DNA of 64,000 nt from Jiulongibacter sp024742395 (GTDB lineage: Bacteria; Bacteroidota; Bacteroidia; Cytophagales; Spirosomataceae), in contig OZ252236.1 of assembly GCA_965249455.1 (NCBI GenBank), positions 3,658,001 to 3,722,000 of the forward strand, given 5' to 3'. This document shows positions 35,208 through 44,174 of the stretch, in pieces; the stretch's first letter is position 1, and each line of letters starts with the position of its first letter. A program made the position numbers and the translations under genes. Under the pieces are notes generated by a model that saw only the letters and a program-made list of their open reading frames with translations, was not told where the DNA came from and made no database searches.

Positions 35208-36474
35208 TCTTATCTCTATTATCAGCTTACAGATTGCCTTGGGGCAAGGACAAGGAAATACTCCTTATTCTGTTTTCGGTATTGGTGAACTGGCAGATCA
35301 GACCGCGGCGTCGCAAGAAATGATGGGTGGTACGGGTGCCTCATTCTCAAATGCATTTTACGTAAATCAAATAAACCCGGCCTTGTTGGTAAAAAACCGG
35401 GTGGCTTCAGGTTTAAAGTATGTTTCTTTCAATGTAGGTTTTCGAGGAAATTCAAGAACTATCACCTCTGGAGATAAAGCTCAGAGTGATTTCGGCTTTA
35501 ACTTAAATAACCTTTCATTGACTTCACCAATTACTGAGAATTGGGCCATGAGTGTTACACTTAGTCCGTATAGTATGGTAGATCACAAATCGAAGTATAC
35601 CGAGGCTATTATCGGATCACCGCAAGAATCTATTACCAGAGAGAATTACAACAGCGGTGGAATTTCAAGGGTATCGTATGCTAACTCTGTTCGATTTTTT
35701 GATAAATTATATTTAGGACTGGCCTTAAACTATAACTTTGGAACAATCTCCAAAGACAGTTCCAGTTATCTTTTTGGTGATGCTTCTAATCAACTACGTA
35801 CCAATACTCGCTACACAGCAAAAGGTGGTGGAGTAAAAGTAGGACTGGCTTTTCAACAAAAGCTTAATGACAAGTGGCGGTTTAATGTAGGTGCGGCAAC
35901 CGAAAGGTCTGCTACATTAAAAGGAGATGTATTGAGAACTTTTGGCTCATATGCAGATGTAGGAAACGGCCCATTCTTAACCAGAAAGCCTGACACTTTA
36001 AGTCTGAGCAGTCTTACAATGACTACCCCTCCACAATACACCGTAGGAATTAGTCTTGAAAGTCCGTTTCATTGGGTATTTGCAGCAGATTATCACACTA
36101 CCCAATGGTCTAAAAGCACGAATATTGATGACTTAGCTACAAATACACTAGTAGATACCGAAGAACTCAAATTTGGAGTAGAATGGCTACCTAGTTCTTC
36201 TTCCACAAAATACCTCGATCAAGTCTTTTATCGTTTAGGCTACTCCACTTCTAACTCGCCATACTTAATTGACGGAACCAGAATAAAGGATAATAAGTTT
36301 TCACTGGGGGCATCAGTACCAATGGGCTTCAGAAATCCTAGTTACTTGAATTTTGGTGTAGCTTTTGGAAGAAGAGGTACTCTTACCAATAGCCTGATTC
36401 GTGAAAATTATGTTCGCCTATCAGTTAGTGCCAGCTTATTGAGCCCTTGGTATATACAGCCAAGAATAGATTAA
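35179..36474 (+). CDS. Outer-membrane barrel protein of unknown role
   Basis: The 431-residue protein has a signal peptide (MLKTKALLTSLISIISLQIALGQ) and long beta-rich stretches expected for an outer-membrane barrel. GNTPYSVFGIGELADQTAASQEMMGGTGASFSN is a distinctive N-terminal plug-like segment seen in Bacteroidota proteins related to FadL/OMPP1. It sits between coaX (29-bp overlap) and lptC (1-bp gap). Its transport role, if any, is unknown; linkage to lptC suggests a link to envelope biogenesis. Confidence 0.75.
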   Translation: MLKTKALLTSLISIISLQIALGQGQGNTPYSVFGIGELADQTAASQEMMGGTGASFSNAFYVNQINPALLVKNRVASGLKYVSFNVGFRGNSRTITSGDKAQSDFGFNLNNLSLTSPITENWAMSVTLSPYSMVDHKSKYTEAIIGSPQESITRENYNSGGISRVSYANSVRFFDKLYLGLALNYNFGTISKDSSSYLFGDASNQLRTNTRYTAKGGGVKVGLAFQQKLNDKWRFNVGAATERSATLKGDVLRTFGSYADVGNGPFLTRKPDTLSLSSLTMTTPPQYTVGISLESPFHWVFAADYHTTQWSKSTNIDDLATNTLVDTEELKFGVEWLPSSSSTKYLDQVFYRLGYSTSNSPYLIDGTRIKDNKFSLGASVPMGFRNPSYLNFGVAFGRRGTLTNSLIRENYVRLSVSASLLSPWYIQPRID

Positions 36475-36475
36475 A

Positions 36476-37051
36476 ATGAAACGTTTACTTTTTGGTATTT
36501 TTCTTCTTTCACTCGTTTGGGCGTGTAAGGAATCTAACATGCCAGAGGAGCAGTTTATCTACTTAGGGCCAGTAATGAGTGTTGATGACCTCAACGTAAC
36601 TTTTACTGACTCAGGCAGGGTTAAAGTAAAGATGAGCACTGCAAAACAGCTCAAAATGCAAAACGAAGACGAAATCTATCCGAAGGCTGTTTATGTTAAT
36701 TTCATCAATGACGATGCCGTAGAATACAGTTCTTTACGGGGGGATAGTGGGAAATACATTAAGAAAGAGAACCACTACTTAATTCAAGGCAATGTTTTCT
36801 TTTACAACCGGGAGCAGCAACAGAGCCTTTCTACCAATGAACTTATTTGGGACCCAAACAAGAAAATTGTTTACACCAACAAGAAAGTACAAGTAAACTC
36901 TCCGAGTGATCAGATCGTAGGGAACGGTATGGAAGCCACAGAAGACTTCAGTGAGTATAAATTTATTGGCGGAATCTCCGGCTTTTTCCAGGTAGACTCA
37001 TTAATTACGCAGCCTGATACAGCACAATCAAGAGTTCTGGGTAAAGACTAG
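36476..37051 (+). CDS. lptC: LPS export protein LptC
   Basis: The 191-residue protein has a lipoprotein-type signal (MKRLLFGIFLLSLVWAC, lipid site C17) and the beta-jellyroll LptC domain (VDDLNVTFTDSGRVKVKMS, IQGNVFFYNREQQQSLSTNELIWDPNKKIVYT). It would take LPS from LptB2FG to LptA in the periplasm. The lipobox replaces the membrane helix of proteobacterial LptC, which is usual in Bacteroidota. It ends with a 4-bp overlap with the convergent cytochrome gene. Confidence 0.85.
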   Translation: MKRLLFGIFLLSLVWACKESNMPEEQFIYLGPVMSVDDLNVTFTDSGRVKVKMSTAKQLKMQNEDEIYPKAVYVNFINDDAVEYSSLRGDSGKYIKKENHYLIQGNVFFYNREQQQSLSTNELIWDPNKKIVYTNKKVQVNSPSDQIVGNGMEATEDFSEYKFIGGISGFFQVDSLITQPDTAQSRVLGKD

Positions 37052-37446
37052 TCTCTACAGTTATTCAAAGCCATTTTTACCTGCTTGTCTGTTATTTTAT
37101 CCTTATTACTCCCAAACTCCTTATTTAAATAAGTCACAAGCTGGGCTACATCAAGATCAAATAGTTTAGCATTGGGCGGCATGGCTTGAGAGCTCTTGGC
37201 TTTATCGGCAGAAATGCCATTCTTTATAGAACAAATAACTTTATCAGAATTCTCTAAAGCTCCGTTACCATCTAAAGCCGGATAAAGATTTCTTAAACCC
37301 TCTCCTTTTTGCCCGTGGCAATTGGCACACTCCGCCTTATAAATAGCCTCACCATTCACGAGATATTGTTCGTACTCTAATTCTTCTGAACTTGTGCAAG
37401 ACACACCCATACAAGCTATAGAAATAACCAATAGCAGCTTATTCAT
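37048..37446 (-). CDS. Lipoprotein cytochrome c
   Basis: Starting at the ATG at 37446 (MNKLLLVISIACMGVSC), the protein is 132 residues with a lipobox at C17. The haem-binding motif is CANCH (C40, C43, H44), and the distal ligand is probably M89 (QAMPP). It is a small class I cytochrome c domain. I rejected the ATG at 37470 because it adds charged residues before the signal. It overlaps the SCO gene by 8 bp, so the two are probably co-expressed for electron transfer. Confidence 0.88.
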   Translation of the reverse strand: MNKLLLVISIACMGVSCTSSEELEYEQYLVNGEAIYKAECANCHGQKGEGLRNLYPALDGNGALENSDKVICSIKNGISADKAKSSQAMPPNAKLFDLDVAQLVTYLNKEFGSNKDKITDKQVKMALNNCRD

Positions 37447-38068
37447 CTTCCTCTTTAAGTAATAATTCAATATCTCTAATTAATTGACTCACCTGATCTT
37501 CCAGCGTACCATCGTATAGGCCCCTGACACGTTTTTTCTTGTCTACAAGGATAAATGCTCCCGAGTGAATAAAACCACCTGTTTCTTCTGCGGCCACTGT
37601 ATCCTCTGCAGCTGTAACCATGTATGCATTTTGGCCTATATCGTAAATAGCATCCTGGTCTCCCGTGACAAATTGCCACTTATCACCTACAATGCCTAGT
37701 GCATCGGCATAGTCCTTTAATACTGCCACTGAATCATGATAAGGATCAATGGAGTGTGATAATATCATTACCTGCTCATTGTTTTTAAAATGATCATAAA
37801 CCCGTATCATTTGTGATTTCATAACTGGGCAAATGGTAGGGCAAGAGGTAAAGAAAAAGTCACTTACATAAATTTTGTTGTCAAATAAGTTCTGTGTGAT
37901 TGTATCTCCATATTGATTCACAAAAGAAAAATCAGGAATGGTGTGCTCGATAACCTTACCGTTTCCATCTGTTGTTTTTTGACCCAAAATGGGTAATTGA
38001 GCGTCTTCTGCACCACAAGACCACAAAGCACCTGCTACCAACAAAACAGCTAAAATCCTATTCAACAT
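37439..38068 (-). CDS. SCO1/SenC copper chaperone
   Basis: This 209-residue lipoprotein (MLNRILAVLLVAGALWSC, lipid site C18) has a thioredoxin-like SCO domain. The copper-binding pair is C76 and C80 in SCPTICPVMKS, and a conserved histidine is in the C-terminal half (FIHSGAFILVDKKKRVRGLYDG). SCO proteins assemble the CuA site of cytochrome c oxidase. It overlaps the upstream small lipoprotein gene by 11 bp and the cytochrome gene by 8 bp. Confidence 0.92.
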   Translation of the reverse strand: MLNRILAVLLVAGALWSCGAEDAQLPILGQKTTDGNGKVIEHTIPDFSFVNQYGDTITQNLFDNKIYVSDFFFTSCPTICPVMKSQMIRVYDHFKNNEQVMILSHSIDPYHDSVAVLKDYADALGIVGDKWQFVTGDQDAIYDIGQNAYMVTAAEDTVAAEETGGFIHSGAFILVDKKKRVRGLYDGTLEDQVSQLIRDIELLLKEEDE

Positions 38069-38480
38069 CTTCTTTCAGTAAATTATTGGCCGCTTCCATG
38101 GCAGTTTTTGTGCTCTCCGAAATCAAGTCAATCTCCTCTTGTAAACGAACAAACAACTCTTCTTTAGAATTTAGGTCTTCAGTATTGTTTATGGCTTCGG
38201 AGAAATTATCCATCCAATTATACATATCGTCATTGGCTCTGGTGAGATCTACTGCCACACGCCTCGCTTCTATTAATTTTTCATCAGTTTCTTCCAATCC
38301 TTCCACGGACTCCAAAAGCTGGGTTTTGAGTTTAGGAATCTTCATGCTCATAGGCATTACCTCATCATGTCCTTTAATAAGTTCCTTTTGCATGGCATCA
38401 AGCTTTTCTTGCTGCTCATTGTTCTTACAAGCCATTAGTCCAATAAAAGACATGGCTATTAGTACTGCTATTTTTTTCAT
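38058..38480 (-). CDS. Small helical lipoprotein
   Basis: This 140-residue protein has a lipobox (MKKIAVLIAMSFIGLMAC, C18), then an almost wholly helical, acidic chain that may form coiled coils (QQEKLDAMQKELIKGHDEVM, LQEEIDLISESTKTAMEAAN). Similar small lipoproteins are found next to SCO and cytochrome c genes in Bacteroidota. Overlap with the SCO gene suggests a shared role in respiratory-chain maturation. No catalytic motif is seen. Confidence 0.75.
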   Translation of the reverse strand: MKKIAVLIAMSFIGLMACKNNEQQEKLDAMQKELIKGHDEVMPMSMKIPKLKTQLLESVEGLEETDEKLIEARRVAVDLTRANDDMYNWMDNFSEAINNTEDLNSKEELFVRLQEEIDLISESTKTAMEAANNLLKEDVE

Positions 38481-38545
38481 TTTGATAAATTTTTCAACTT
38501 GTAAACAAATGTCTTTCTTAAAAAGACACTATGATGTGAGAAATA

Positions 38546-40204
38546 TCACATCACTTCCATTAGCTCTAAGGCACTTTGAATAGAGCTTTCTGAAGGATTC
38601 TCTCCTCCTATCATTTTGGCTATTTCAAGAATTCTTTCATCCTGACTCAGTTTCTTCATTGTACTTACGGTCCTATCAGGTGTATCAGATTTGTAAACAA
38701 AGAAATGAGAGGTGCCTTTGCCTGCGATTTGATGAAGATGAGTAATTGCAATCAATTGAAGATTCTTACTCATTTGACGCATTAACTGACCCATTTTAAC
38801 TGCCACTTCGCCAGAAATTCCCGTATCTACCTCATCAAAAATAAGGGTTGGCATGGCAGATTTTTCAGCCAAAATATATTTCAAAGCCAGCATTAATCGG
38901 GAGAATTCTCCACCACTGGCTACTTTTTTCAGCCCTTTTAATTCAAATCCTTTATTCGCCGAAAATAAAAACTCTACTTCATCAATTCCGTTGGCGGTTG
39001 CCTCTTTAGCCTCCAATGAAACTTTAAACTCTGCATTCGGAATCCCAAGCTCTACCAAAAGCTTCACTATCTTTTGTTCCATTTCAGGTATAACACCCGA
39101 TCTCTTTTCTCTAAGGTTTTGACCAGCTTCCTGAAGTGTTTCATTGGCCAGAGCCAGTTCCTTCTTTAACCTTTTCAGCTTGTCATCAAAATTCAAGACA
39201 TTCTCTACTTTCTCACTTAAGTATGCCCGGATAGCCAACAAATCGCTAATTTCTTGTGTACCATGTTTCTGATGCAGTCTAAAAAGTATGTCAAGCCTAT
39301 CCTTTAGTAGCTGAATTTGTTCTGGATCGTACTCTACTTTCTCTTCCTGAATTTCTAATTCATCGGCTATATCTGAAAGCTCTACCTGAACACTCTGAAG
39401 CCTTGCCTTAAGCTCTTTATATGATGCAGAAAATTTAACAATTGGATTTAACTGAGCGTGCGACTCCTGGAGAGCCGCTATCAGTGATTGATCGGGATTA
39501 TTAAGCAAAGTGGAAACCTGAGACAATCTCATTTTGACTTCCTCCGCATTTTCAAGAACAGCTAACTTTTCTTCTATATCTTCCTGCTCACCTTCTTTTA
39601 AATGAGCTTCGCTTAACTCCTCGAGTAAAAAGGAATTGTAATCAAATTCCTTTTTTAGACTGATCGCCTCTTCCTCCAGTTTCTTTAATTGTGCTTGTGT
39701 GGTCTTGTATTCTTTATATGCCTTTTTATAGACTAAGAGTTCATTTCCTGAGCCTGAGTAGGCATCCAAAAGATCAAGCTGGTAGTCTGAATCACCCAGC
39801 AGAATTGAATCGTGCTGCGAGTGAACATCTATAAGCCTCTCTGATAATTGCTTGAGAATATCGAGAGTAACAGGCGAATCATTGATAAATGCACGCGACT
39901 TTCCATTAGGGGCTATCTCTCTTCTGATAAGACAAGGATTTTCGAAATCTAAATCTAACTCCTCAAACAATCCTTTCAAAGAATAGGCTTCTATCTCAAA
40001 ACTCCCTTCTACTATACATTTCTTTTCTTGGTCATAAAGAGCTTTCACATCTGCCCTTTTGCCCATGAGTAAGCCCAGAGCACCGAGCAGAATAGATTTC
40101 CCTGCTCCGGTCTCTCCGGTAATAATATTGAGTTCGCTATCTGGTGATATTTCCAGATGCTCAATTAGGGCGTAATTCTTTATTTGAAGGTGCGATAGCA
40201 TCAA
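38546..40204 (-). CDS. recN: DNA repair protein RecN
   Basis: RecN is an SMC-like ATPase that acts early in double-strand-break repair. The 552-residue protein has Walker A GETGAGKS (residues 30-37), long central coiled coils (about 150-370), the C-terminal ABC signature GGEFSRLMLALK, and Walker B LIFDEVDTGISG. Length and order are normal. In many Bacteroidota recN lies near bamD and rpoZ; here those are about 7 kb away on the opposite strand. Confidence 0.95.
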   Translation of the reverse strand: MMLSHLQIKNYALIEHLEISPDSELNIITGETGAGKSILLGALGLLMGKRADVKALYDQEKKCIVEGSFEIEAYSLKGLFEELDLDFENPCLIRREIAPNGKSRAFINDSPVTLDILKQLSERLIDVHSQHDSILLGDSDYQLDLLDAYSGSGNELLVYKKAYKEYKTTQAQLKKLEEEAISLKKEFDYNSFLLEELSEAHLKEGEQEDIEEKLAVLENAEEVKMRLSQVSTLLNNPDQSLIAALQESHAQLNPIVKFSASYKELKARLQSVQVELSDIADELEIQEEKVEYDPEQIQLLKDRLDILFRLHQKHGTQEISDLLAIRAYLSEKVENVLNFDDKLKRLKKELALANETLQEAGQNLREKRSGVIPEMEQKIVKLLVELGIPNAEFKVSLEAKEATANGIDEVEFLFSANKGFELKGLKKVASGGEFSRLMLALKYILAEKSAMPTLIFDEVDTGISGEVAVKMGQLMRQMSKNLQLIAITHLHQIAGKGTSHFFVYKSDTPDRTVSTMKKLSQDERILEIAKMIGGENPSESSIQSALELMEVM

Positions 40205-40312
40205 GCGTTTTTTAGGAACGCTGCAAATCTAATCATGCAAAGGCTATTCAGCAAAGGGAATGAGTATTCCTTTGATCTTAAAACATTAGCAATTTGGGTT
40301 TACAACTTAAAC

Positions 40313-40349
40313 TCAAAAAAATCGGCAGAGAAAACTATCTCTGCCGATT
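40313..40349 (-). terminator. Terminator of the second PorE-like gene
   Basis: AATCGGCAGAGA (40320-40331) pairs perfectly with TCTCTGCCGATT (40338-40349), followed on the minus strand by a T run. It is 42 bp past the stop codon. Confidence 0.92.
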
Positions 40350-40390
40350 CTAACAATAAACCTTAACCCTAAACTATGAAAAAATAAATC

Positions 40391-42694
40391 TTAATTCTTT
40401 TTAACTGTCGGCTCAGAAACGTTTAAAATCTTGAATTCTGTTCGCCTGTTTTGCTGATGTTTTGCTTCTCCGCAATCCACTCCGTCTGCACATTCATTCA
40501 CCAGCATAGTTTCGCCAAATCCTGTGGCCTTCATCCTGTCTGCTTCTATGCCTCTTGAGGTTAAAAACTCTACTACCGATTGAGCTCTTCTATTCGATAA
40601 ATCTTGATTAAACTCTGTACTGGACCTACTGTCTGTGTGAGATCTAATCTCTACCACTATCTGAGGATACTTCTTTAGAACTGGTAATACTGTATTAATT
40701 AGTTCCTTTCTGGCATCTCTTCTAATAGCATCTTTACCGTAATCGTAATAGATGTTTTCGATTCTAAATATATCACCTTCAGCAATCATGCCAAGATTTT
40801 GTTCGTAAGAGGAATTGTCTGATTTTTTGGGCTTTATCTTTCCAACTTCCTCTGTATTCGTAGCATAATTGGTCTTTACAGCAGAAACAACGTACTTCCC
40901 CTTTTTGGTGGGCTGAAACTCATATTTACCATCTTTCCCGGTAATAACTGTTTCTGTACTTTCATCTCTTTCGTTTGTAAGAATTACTGTTGCTCCTGCA
41001 ATAGGCTCATTGGTCAATTCTGAACGTATTGTCCCTTTTACCAGAGGTAATTTAGATGAATGCAAGTAAATCTTCAACAAAGCTTCGGCTCCATCAGAAG
41101 TACTCATACTAGCGTAGTTTACTGAATTAGATTCGTATCCTTCTTTAAATGCCTTGAATTCAAAGTCCAGACCGGTAGACATACATAAATTCAACTCTCC
41201 CATGCTATCAGTGATATGCAAATCCTGATTGACGCCCGATTTAATTAACCTGACTTCAGCATCTGCAATGGCCAGTTCTGTATCTTCATCTACTACTATT
41301 ATTTTCAGATTACGGCATTTTCTGCTAAACGAGTAAATGTTATCATCTGAATACCCATGAAGTCTATTGGAAGAAAAGAATCCAGAACTTCTTGCACCAT
41401 TGGTAATTAAACCGAAATCATCCTGAGGTGAGTTTATTGGTGTCCCAAGGTTTTCTGGCAAGCTTACGGGCACATCGTTTTCTAATTCCGTGTAAAAAAT
41501 ATCAAGCCCCCCCAGGCCTGCGTGACCATTTGAGGCAAAATACAGATTATTCATTTCATCAACGAAAGGAAACATTTCATCCCCTTCCGTATTGATATCT
41601 CTACCCATATTTACCGGGGTTCCCCAGCTTCCATTATTGTATTCTACGCTGTAGAGATCTGTACCTCCATAACCACCAGGCATATCAGACACAAAATACA
41701 TTTTCGTGTTTTCAACATTTAAAGCCGGATGCCCGCAAGAATAATCATCAGAATTGAATGGTAATTCCTCTATATGATCCCAGTTTTTACCATCAAACTT
41801 CGCCGTATAGAGTTTAAGCATATTTATCCCATCTGCACTTTTTCTGGTTTTGCTTCCCATTAAATTATTTCGGGTAAAAACGATTTGCTTGCCTCCACTA
41901 AAAAAGGCCATTGGCCCTTCATGATATTTCGAATTAATTTTTTTACTGAATTGCTCCATCTCTTCCAACTGAGCGAAAGTAGCATTGCTATTAGCACTCT
42001 GCACCTTTGCTATAGAGCCACCGCTACCATTTACCATAAGAGAAGTTGTATCAGGATAAATAAAAAGGTCTAGAAACGGAGTTTGATTATTTAAAAAGAC
42101 TCTCTTTATAAAGCCATCCTCATCTCTGGCAGAGACAAATACAAGCCCCTTTCCATTATACATAGGGCTAAAATCTGCCTGTCTTGAATTTAATGCATCA
42201 AGATATTTTATGGTGTATAGCGAAGAGTCACGATAAAAAGGCGACTTATCCATATAAGCCACTGTGAAGTTTTTGGCTCTTAAATCAGTAGCTTGCTTTT
42301 CGCCATATTTTGAATAATATAATTGAGATTCTTTGTATTTAGAATTACTGGCCAGTACCTGTGCAAAGTACAAATATTCTTTACTGTCTAAAATTGACTC
42401 ATATCCTTTGAAAAGATTTCGATAAACCCTTTCAGCATTTCTGTAGTCTTGAAGTTTTTTGTAGCAAAAGGCCAGTTTAGATAAAGCCTCCGGAAGGTCC
42501 TCGTTGCCGGGTTTGGCATTTTCCACAAAGTCTTCGTAATGATTAAGAGCTTCTACGTAACTCAGCCTTTCGAAATCGCGATTAGCTGCCTTGAAGCTTG
42601 CTTGACTCATTGTGTTAAGCGTTGATCCGAAGATCAAAACCACAACAGACAGGCATCTGATTACGATTGTATTTATGGGTATGTTTAAAAACAT
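40391..42694 (-). CDS. PorE-like TPR/PD40/OmpA envelope protein, second copy
   Basis: I start the protein at 42694 (MFLNIPINTIVIRCLSVVVLIFGS), giving 767 residues with a signal peptide; a longer frame to 42754 is unlikely. The order is TPR repeats (about 35-130), a PD40 propeller (about 160-420; YFVSDMPGGYGGTDLYSV, YFASNGHAGLGGLDIFYT), two carboxypeptidase-regulatory-like domains (about 455-630), and an OmpA domain (about 650-755; RSHTDSRSSTEFNQDLSNRRA). It has one extra regulatory-like domain compared with the copy at 12086. PorE-type linkage of T9SS to peptidoglycan is plausible but not proven. Confidence 0.8.
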   Translation of the reverse strand: MFLNIPINTIVIRCLSVVVLIFGSTLNTMSQASFKAANRDFERLSYVEALNHYEDFVENAKPGNEDLPEALSKLAFCYKKLQDYRNAERVYRNLFKGYESILDSKEYLYFAQVLASNSKYKESQLYYSKYGEKQATDLRAKNFTVAYMDKSPFYRDSSLYTIKYLDALNSRQADFSPMYNGKGLVFVSARDEDGFIKRVFLNNQTPFLDLFIYPDTTSLMVNGSGGSIAKVQSANSNATFAQLEEMEQFSKKINSKYHEGPMAFFSGGKQIVFTRNNLMGSKTRKSADGINMLKLYTAKFDGKNWDHIEELPFNSDDYSCGHPALNVENTKMYFVSDMPGGYGGTDLYSVEYNNGSWGTPVNMGRDINTEGDEMFPFVDEMNNLYFASNGHAGLGGLDIFYTELENDVPVSLPENLGTPINSPQDDFGLITNGARSSGFFSSNRLHGYSDDNIYSFSRKCRNLKIIVVDEDTELAIADAEVRLIKSGVNQDLHITDSMGELNLCMSTGLDFEFKAFKEGYESNSVNYASMSTSDGAEALLKIYLHSSKLPLVKGTIRSELTNEPIAGATVILTNERDESTETVITGKDGKYEFQPTKKGKYVVSAVKTNYATNTEEVGKIKPKKSDNSSYEQNLGMIAEGDIFRIENIYYDYGKDAIRRDARKELINTVLPVLKKYPQIVVEIRSHTDSRSSTEFNQDLSNRRAQSVVEFLTSRGIEADRMKATGFGETMLVNECADGVDCGEAKHQQNRRTEFKILNVSEPTVKKN

Positions 42695-42784
42695 TTTTTT
42701 AGGAATATTGCACACCCAGTAGAATTCAAAAGTCGTGCCAAAAAGGAACAACACATCAAGAAGAAGAAGATTACCCCTTAATAA

Positions 42785-44110
42785 CTAGACAATTAACTCA
42801 ATTTTTAAAATTGATTCAGTAGTCTTATTTATTCCAAAATCATTTGAAATTCTTTGGTTAACCAACCAAACAATCTCATCCCCTGACAATAAAACTAATT
42901 GTTTCTTTTTCTCGTGTAAAGATATCTTATGATCAATCAAATAGTCTGAAACCAGCTTCTTTCCTGACATACCAAAAGGTTTAAATCTATCACCTTCTTT
43001 CCAGTTTCTTATCAGAAGCGGAAATGTCAATTTTGCTTTGTCCATAAAGGCCTGCTTTTGATTTTGTAAATCCCTTTTTTCTGGGAATTCACTAATGGTC
43101 TCTATTCGAAATCTATATCCTTCAAGATCAAAGTACTGTTCATTTTCATCAATAAACGTCTCAATCAGTCTTTGACTTTGCGTCCGACAAACAAAAACCT
43201 TCTCCCTGTCAATTAATAAAGAATAGTCCTTACCGTTAAAAACAGATCCGGAGATTATCTCAGGATCTAACAGAGCACTCTTAATGAGCTGGTAGTCAAA
43301 GCCAATATCTTCTAGCCATTGATTAACAAAGACTCGGTTAGAGTGGTTAAAGAAATCCACCTTATTTAAAGAATAGCCATCGTTTGTTACTGTTATACGT
43401 TGCTCTTTAAAAGATGCAAAAGATGATTCATATAAATCATGAACCATAGCCATTCTACCTGCAGTATCTTGAAAAGTTTTATGTAATGAGGGATTCAGTT
43501 CTAGTAAAAGAGGAGTTATTTTATGCCTAATGAAATTTCTTTTGTAATCTGTTTTACTGTTTGAACTATCTTCTCGCCATACAATACCGTTTGCCGTAGC
43601 ACAAGCTTCAATATCAGATCTTTCAGCAAAGAGCAATGGTCTAATCAAACTCCCTTTTTTGGGCAAAATGCCCTTTAAACCTCGAACTCCGGTTCCTCTG
43701 ACTAAATTTAGAAGAACTGTTTCTAGATTATCTTCTGCATGATGGGCAGTTGCCAGAAAATCGAAGGCATGTTCGTTCAATAGCGTATCAAACCAGGTGT
43801 AACGAAGTTCTCTGGCAGCCATCTGAGTAGAGATATTTCTCTCCCTCGCTATCTCTTTGGTTTTAAATCGTTTCGAATAAAATGGGATGTTTTTAGATTT
43901 ACAGTAATCATAAATCATCTTTTCATCTCCATCAGAATCCTTTCGACGTAACTGAAAATTGCAGTGAGCCACAGCAAATGTAAAATCTGTGTGCTCAAAC
44001 AAATGCATAAGTGTCATAGAATCTATACCACCGCTTACCGCAAGAAGGACGGAATGATCAGATTGGAGGCCTATCTCGCTCTTAAGGTATGTTAAAAATC
44101 TTTTCTGCAT
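42785..44110 (-). CDS. tilS: tRNA(Ile) lysidine synthetase TilS
   Basis: TilS modifies C34 of the CAU-anticodon tRNA-Ile to lysidine. The PP-loop ATP motif SGGIDS lies at residues 26-31, followed by AVAHCNFQLRRKDSDGDE. ATAHHAEDNLETVLLNLVRGTGVRGLKGI is the family's catalytic block. The C-terminal domain includes WKEGDRFKPFGMSGKKLVSDYLIDHKI. Length (441) is normal. Divergent promoters separate it from the ostA-like gene. Confidence 0.94.
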   Translation of the reverse strand: MQKRFLTYLKSEIGLQSDHSVLLAVSGGIDSMTLMHLFEHTDFTFAVAHCNFQLRRKDSDGDEKMIYDYCKSKNIPFYSKRFKTKEIARERNISTQMAARELRYTWFDTLLNEHAFDFLATAHHAEDNLETVLLNLVRGTGVRGLKGILPKKGSLIRPLLFAERSDIEACATANGIVWREDSSNSKTDYKRNFIRHKITPLLLELNPSLHKTFQDTAGRMAMVHDLYESSFASFKEQRITVTNDGYSLNKVDFFNHSNRVFVNQWLEDIGFDYQLIKSALLDPEIISGSVFNGKDYSLLIDREKVFVCRTQSQRLIETFIDENEQYFDLEGYRFRIETISEFPEKRDLQNQKQAFMDKAKLTFPLLIRNWKEGDRFKPFGMSGKKLVSDYLIDHKISLHEKKKQLVLLSGDEIVWLVNQRISNDFGINKTTESILKIELIV

Positions 44111-44132
44111 TTATTGACCCAAAGGAATGACG

Positions 44133-44151
44133 CAAAAATAAGCTAATTTTG
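44133..44151. promoter_or_regulatory. Back-to-back -7 elements for tilS and the ostA-like gene
   Basis: On the minus strand TATTTTTG (44133-44140) points to tilS; on the plus strand TAATTTTG (44144-44151) points to the ostA-like gene. Both fit TAnnTTTG exactly. Start codons are 23 bp away on each side. The -33 elements are not clear. Confidence 0.55.
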
Positions 44152-44174
44152 CGGCCAAACCGTACATAACGTTA

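Noticed and set aside
37972..38583. 203-residue plus-strand open frame
   Set aside because: It lies antisense to the SCO and small lipoprotein genes, has serine/leucine-rich shadow composition, and no family features.
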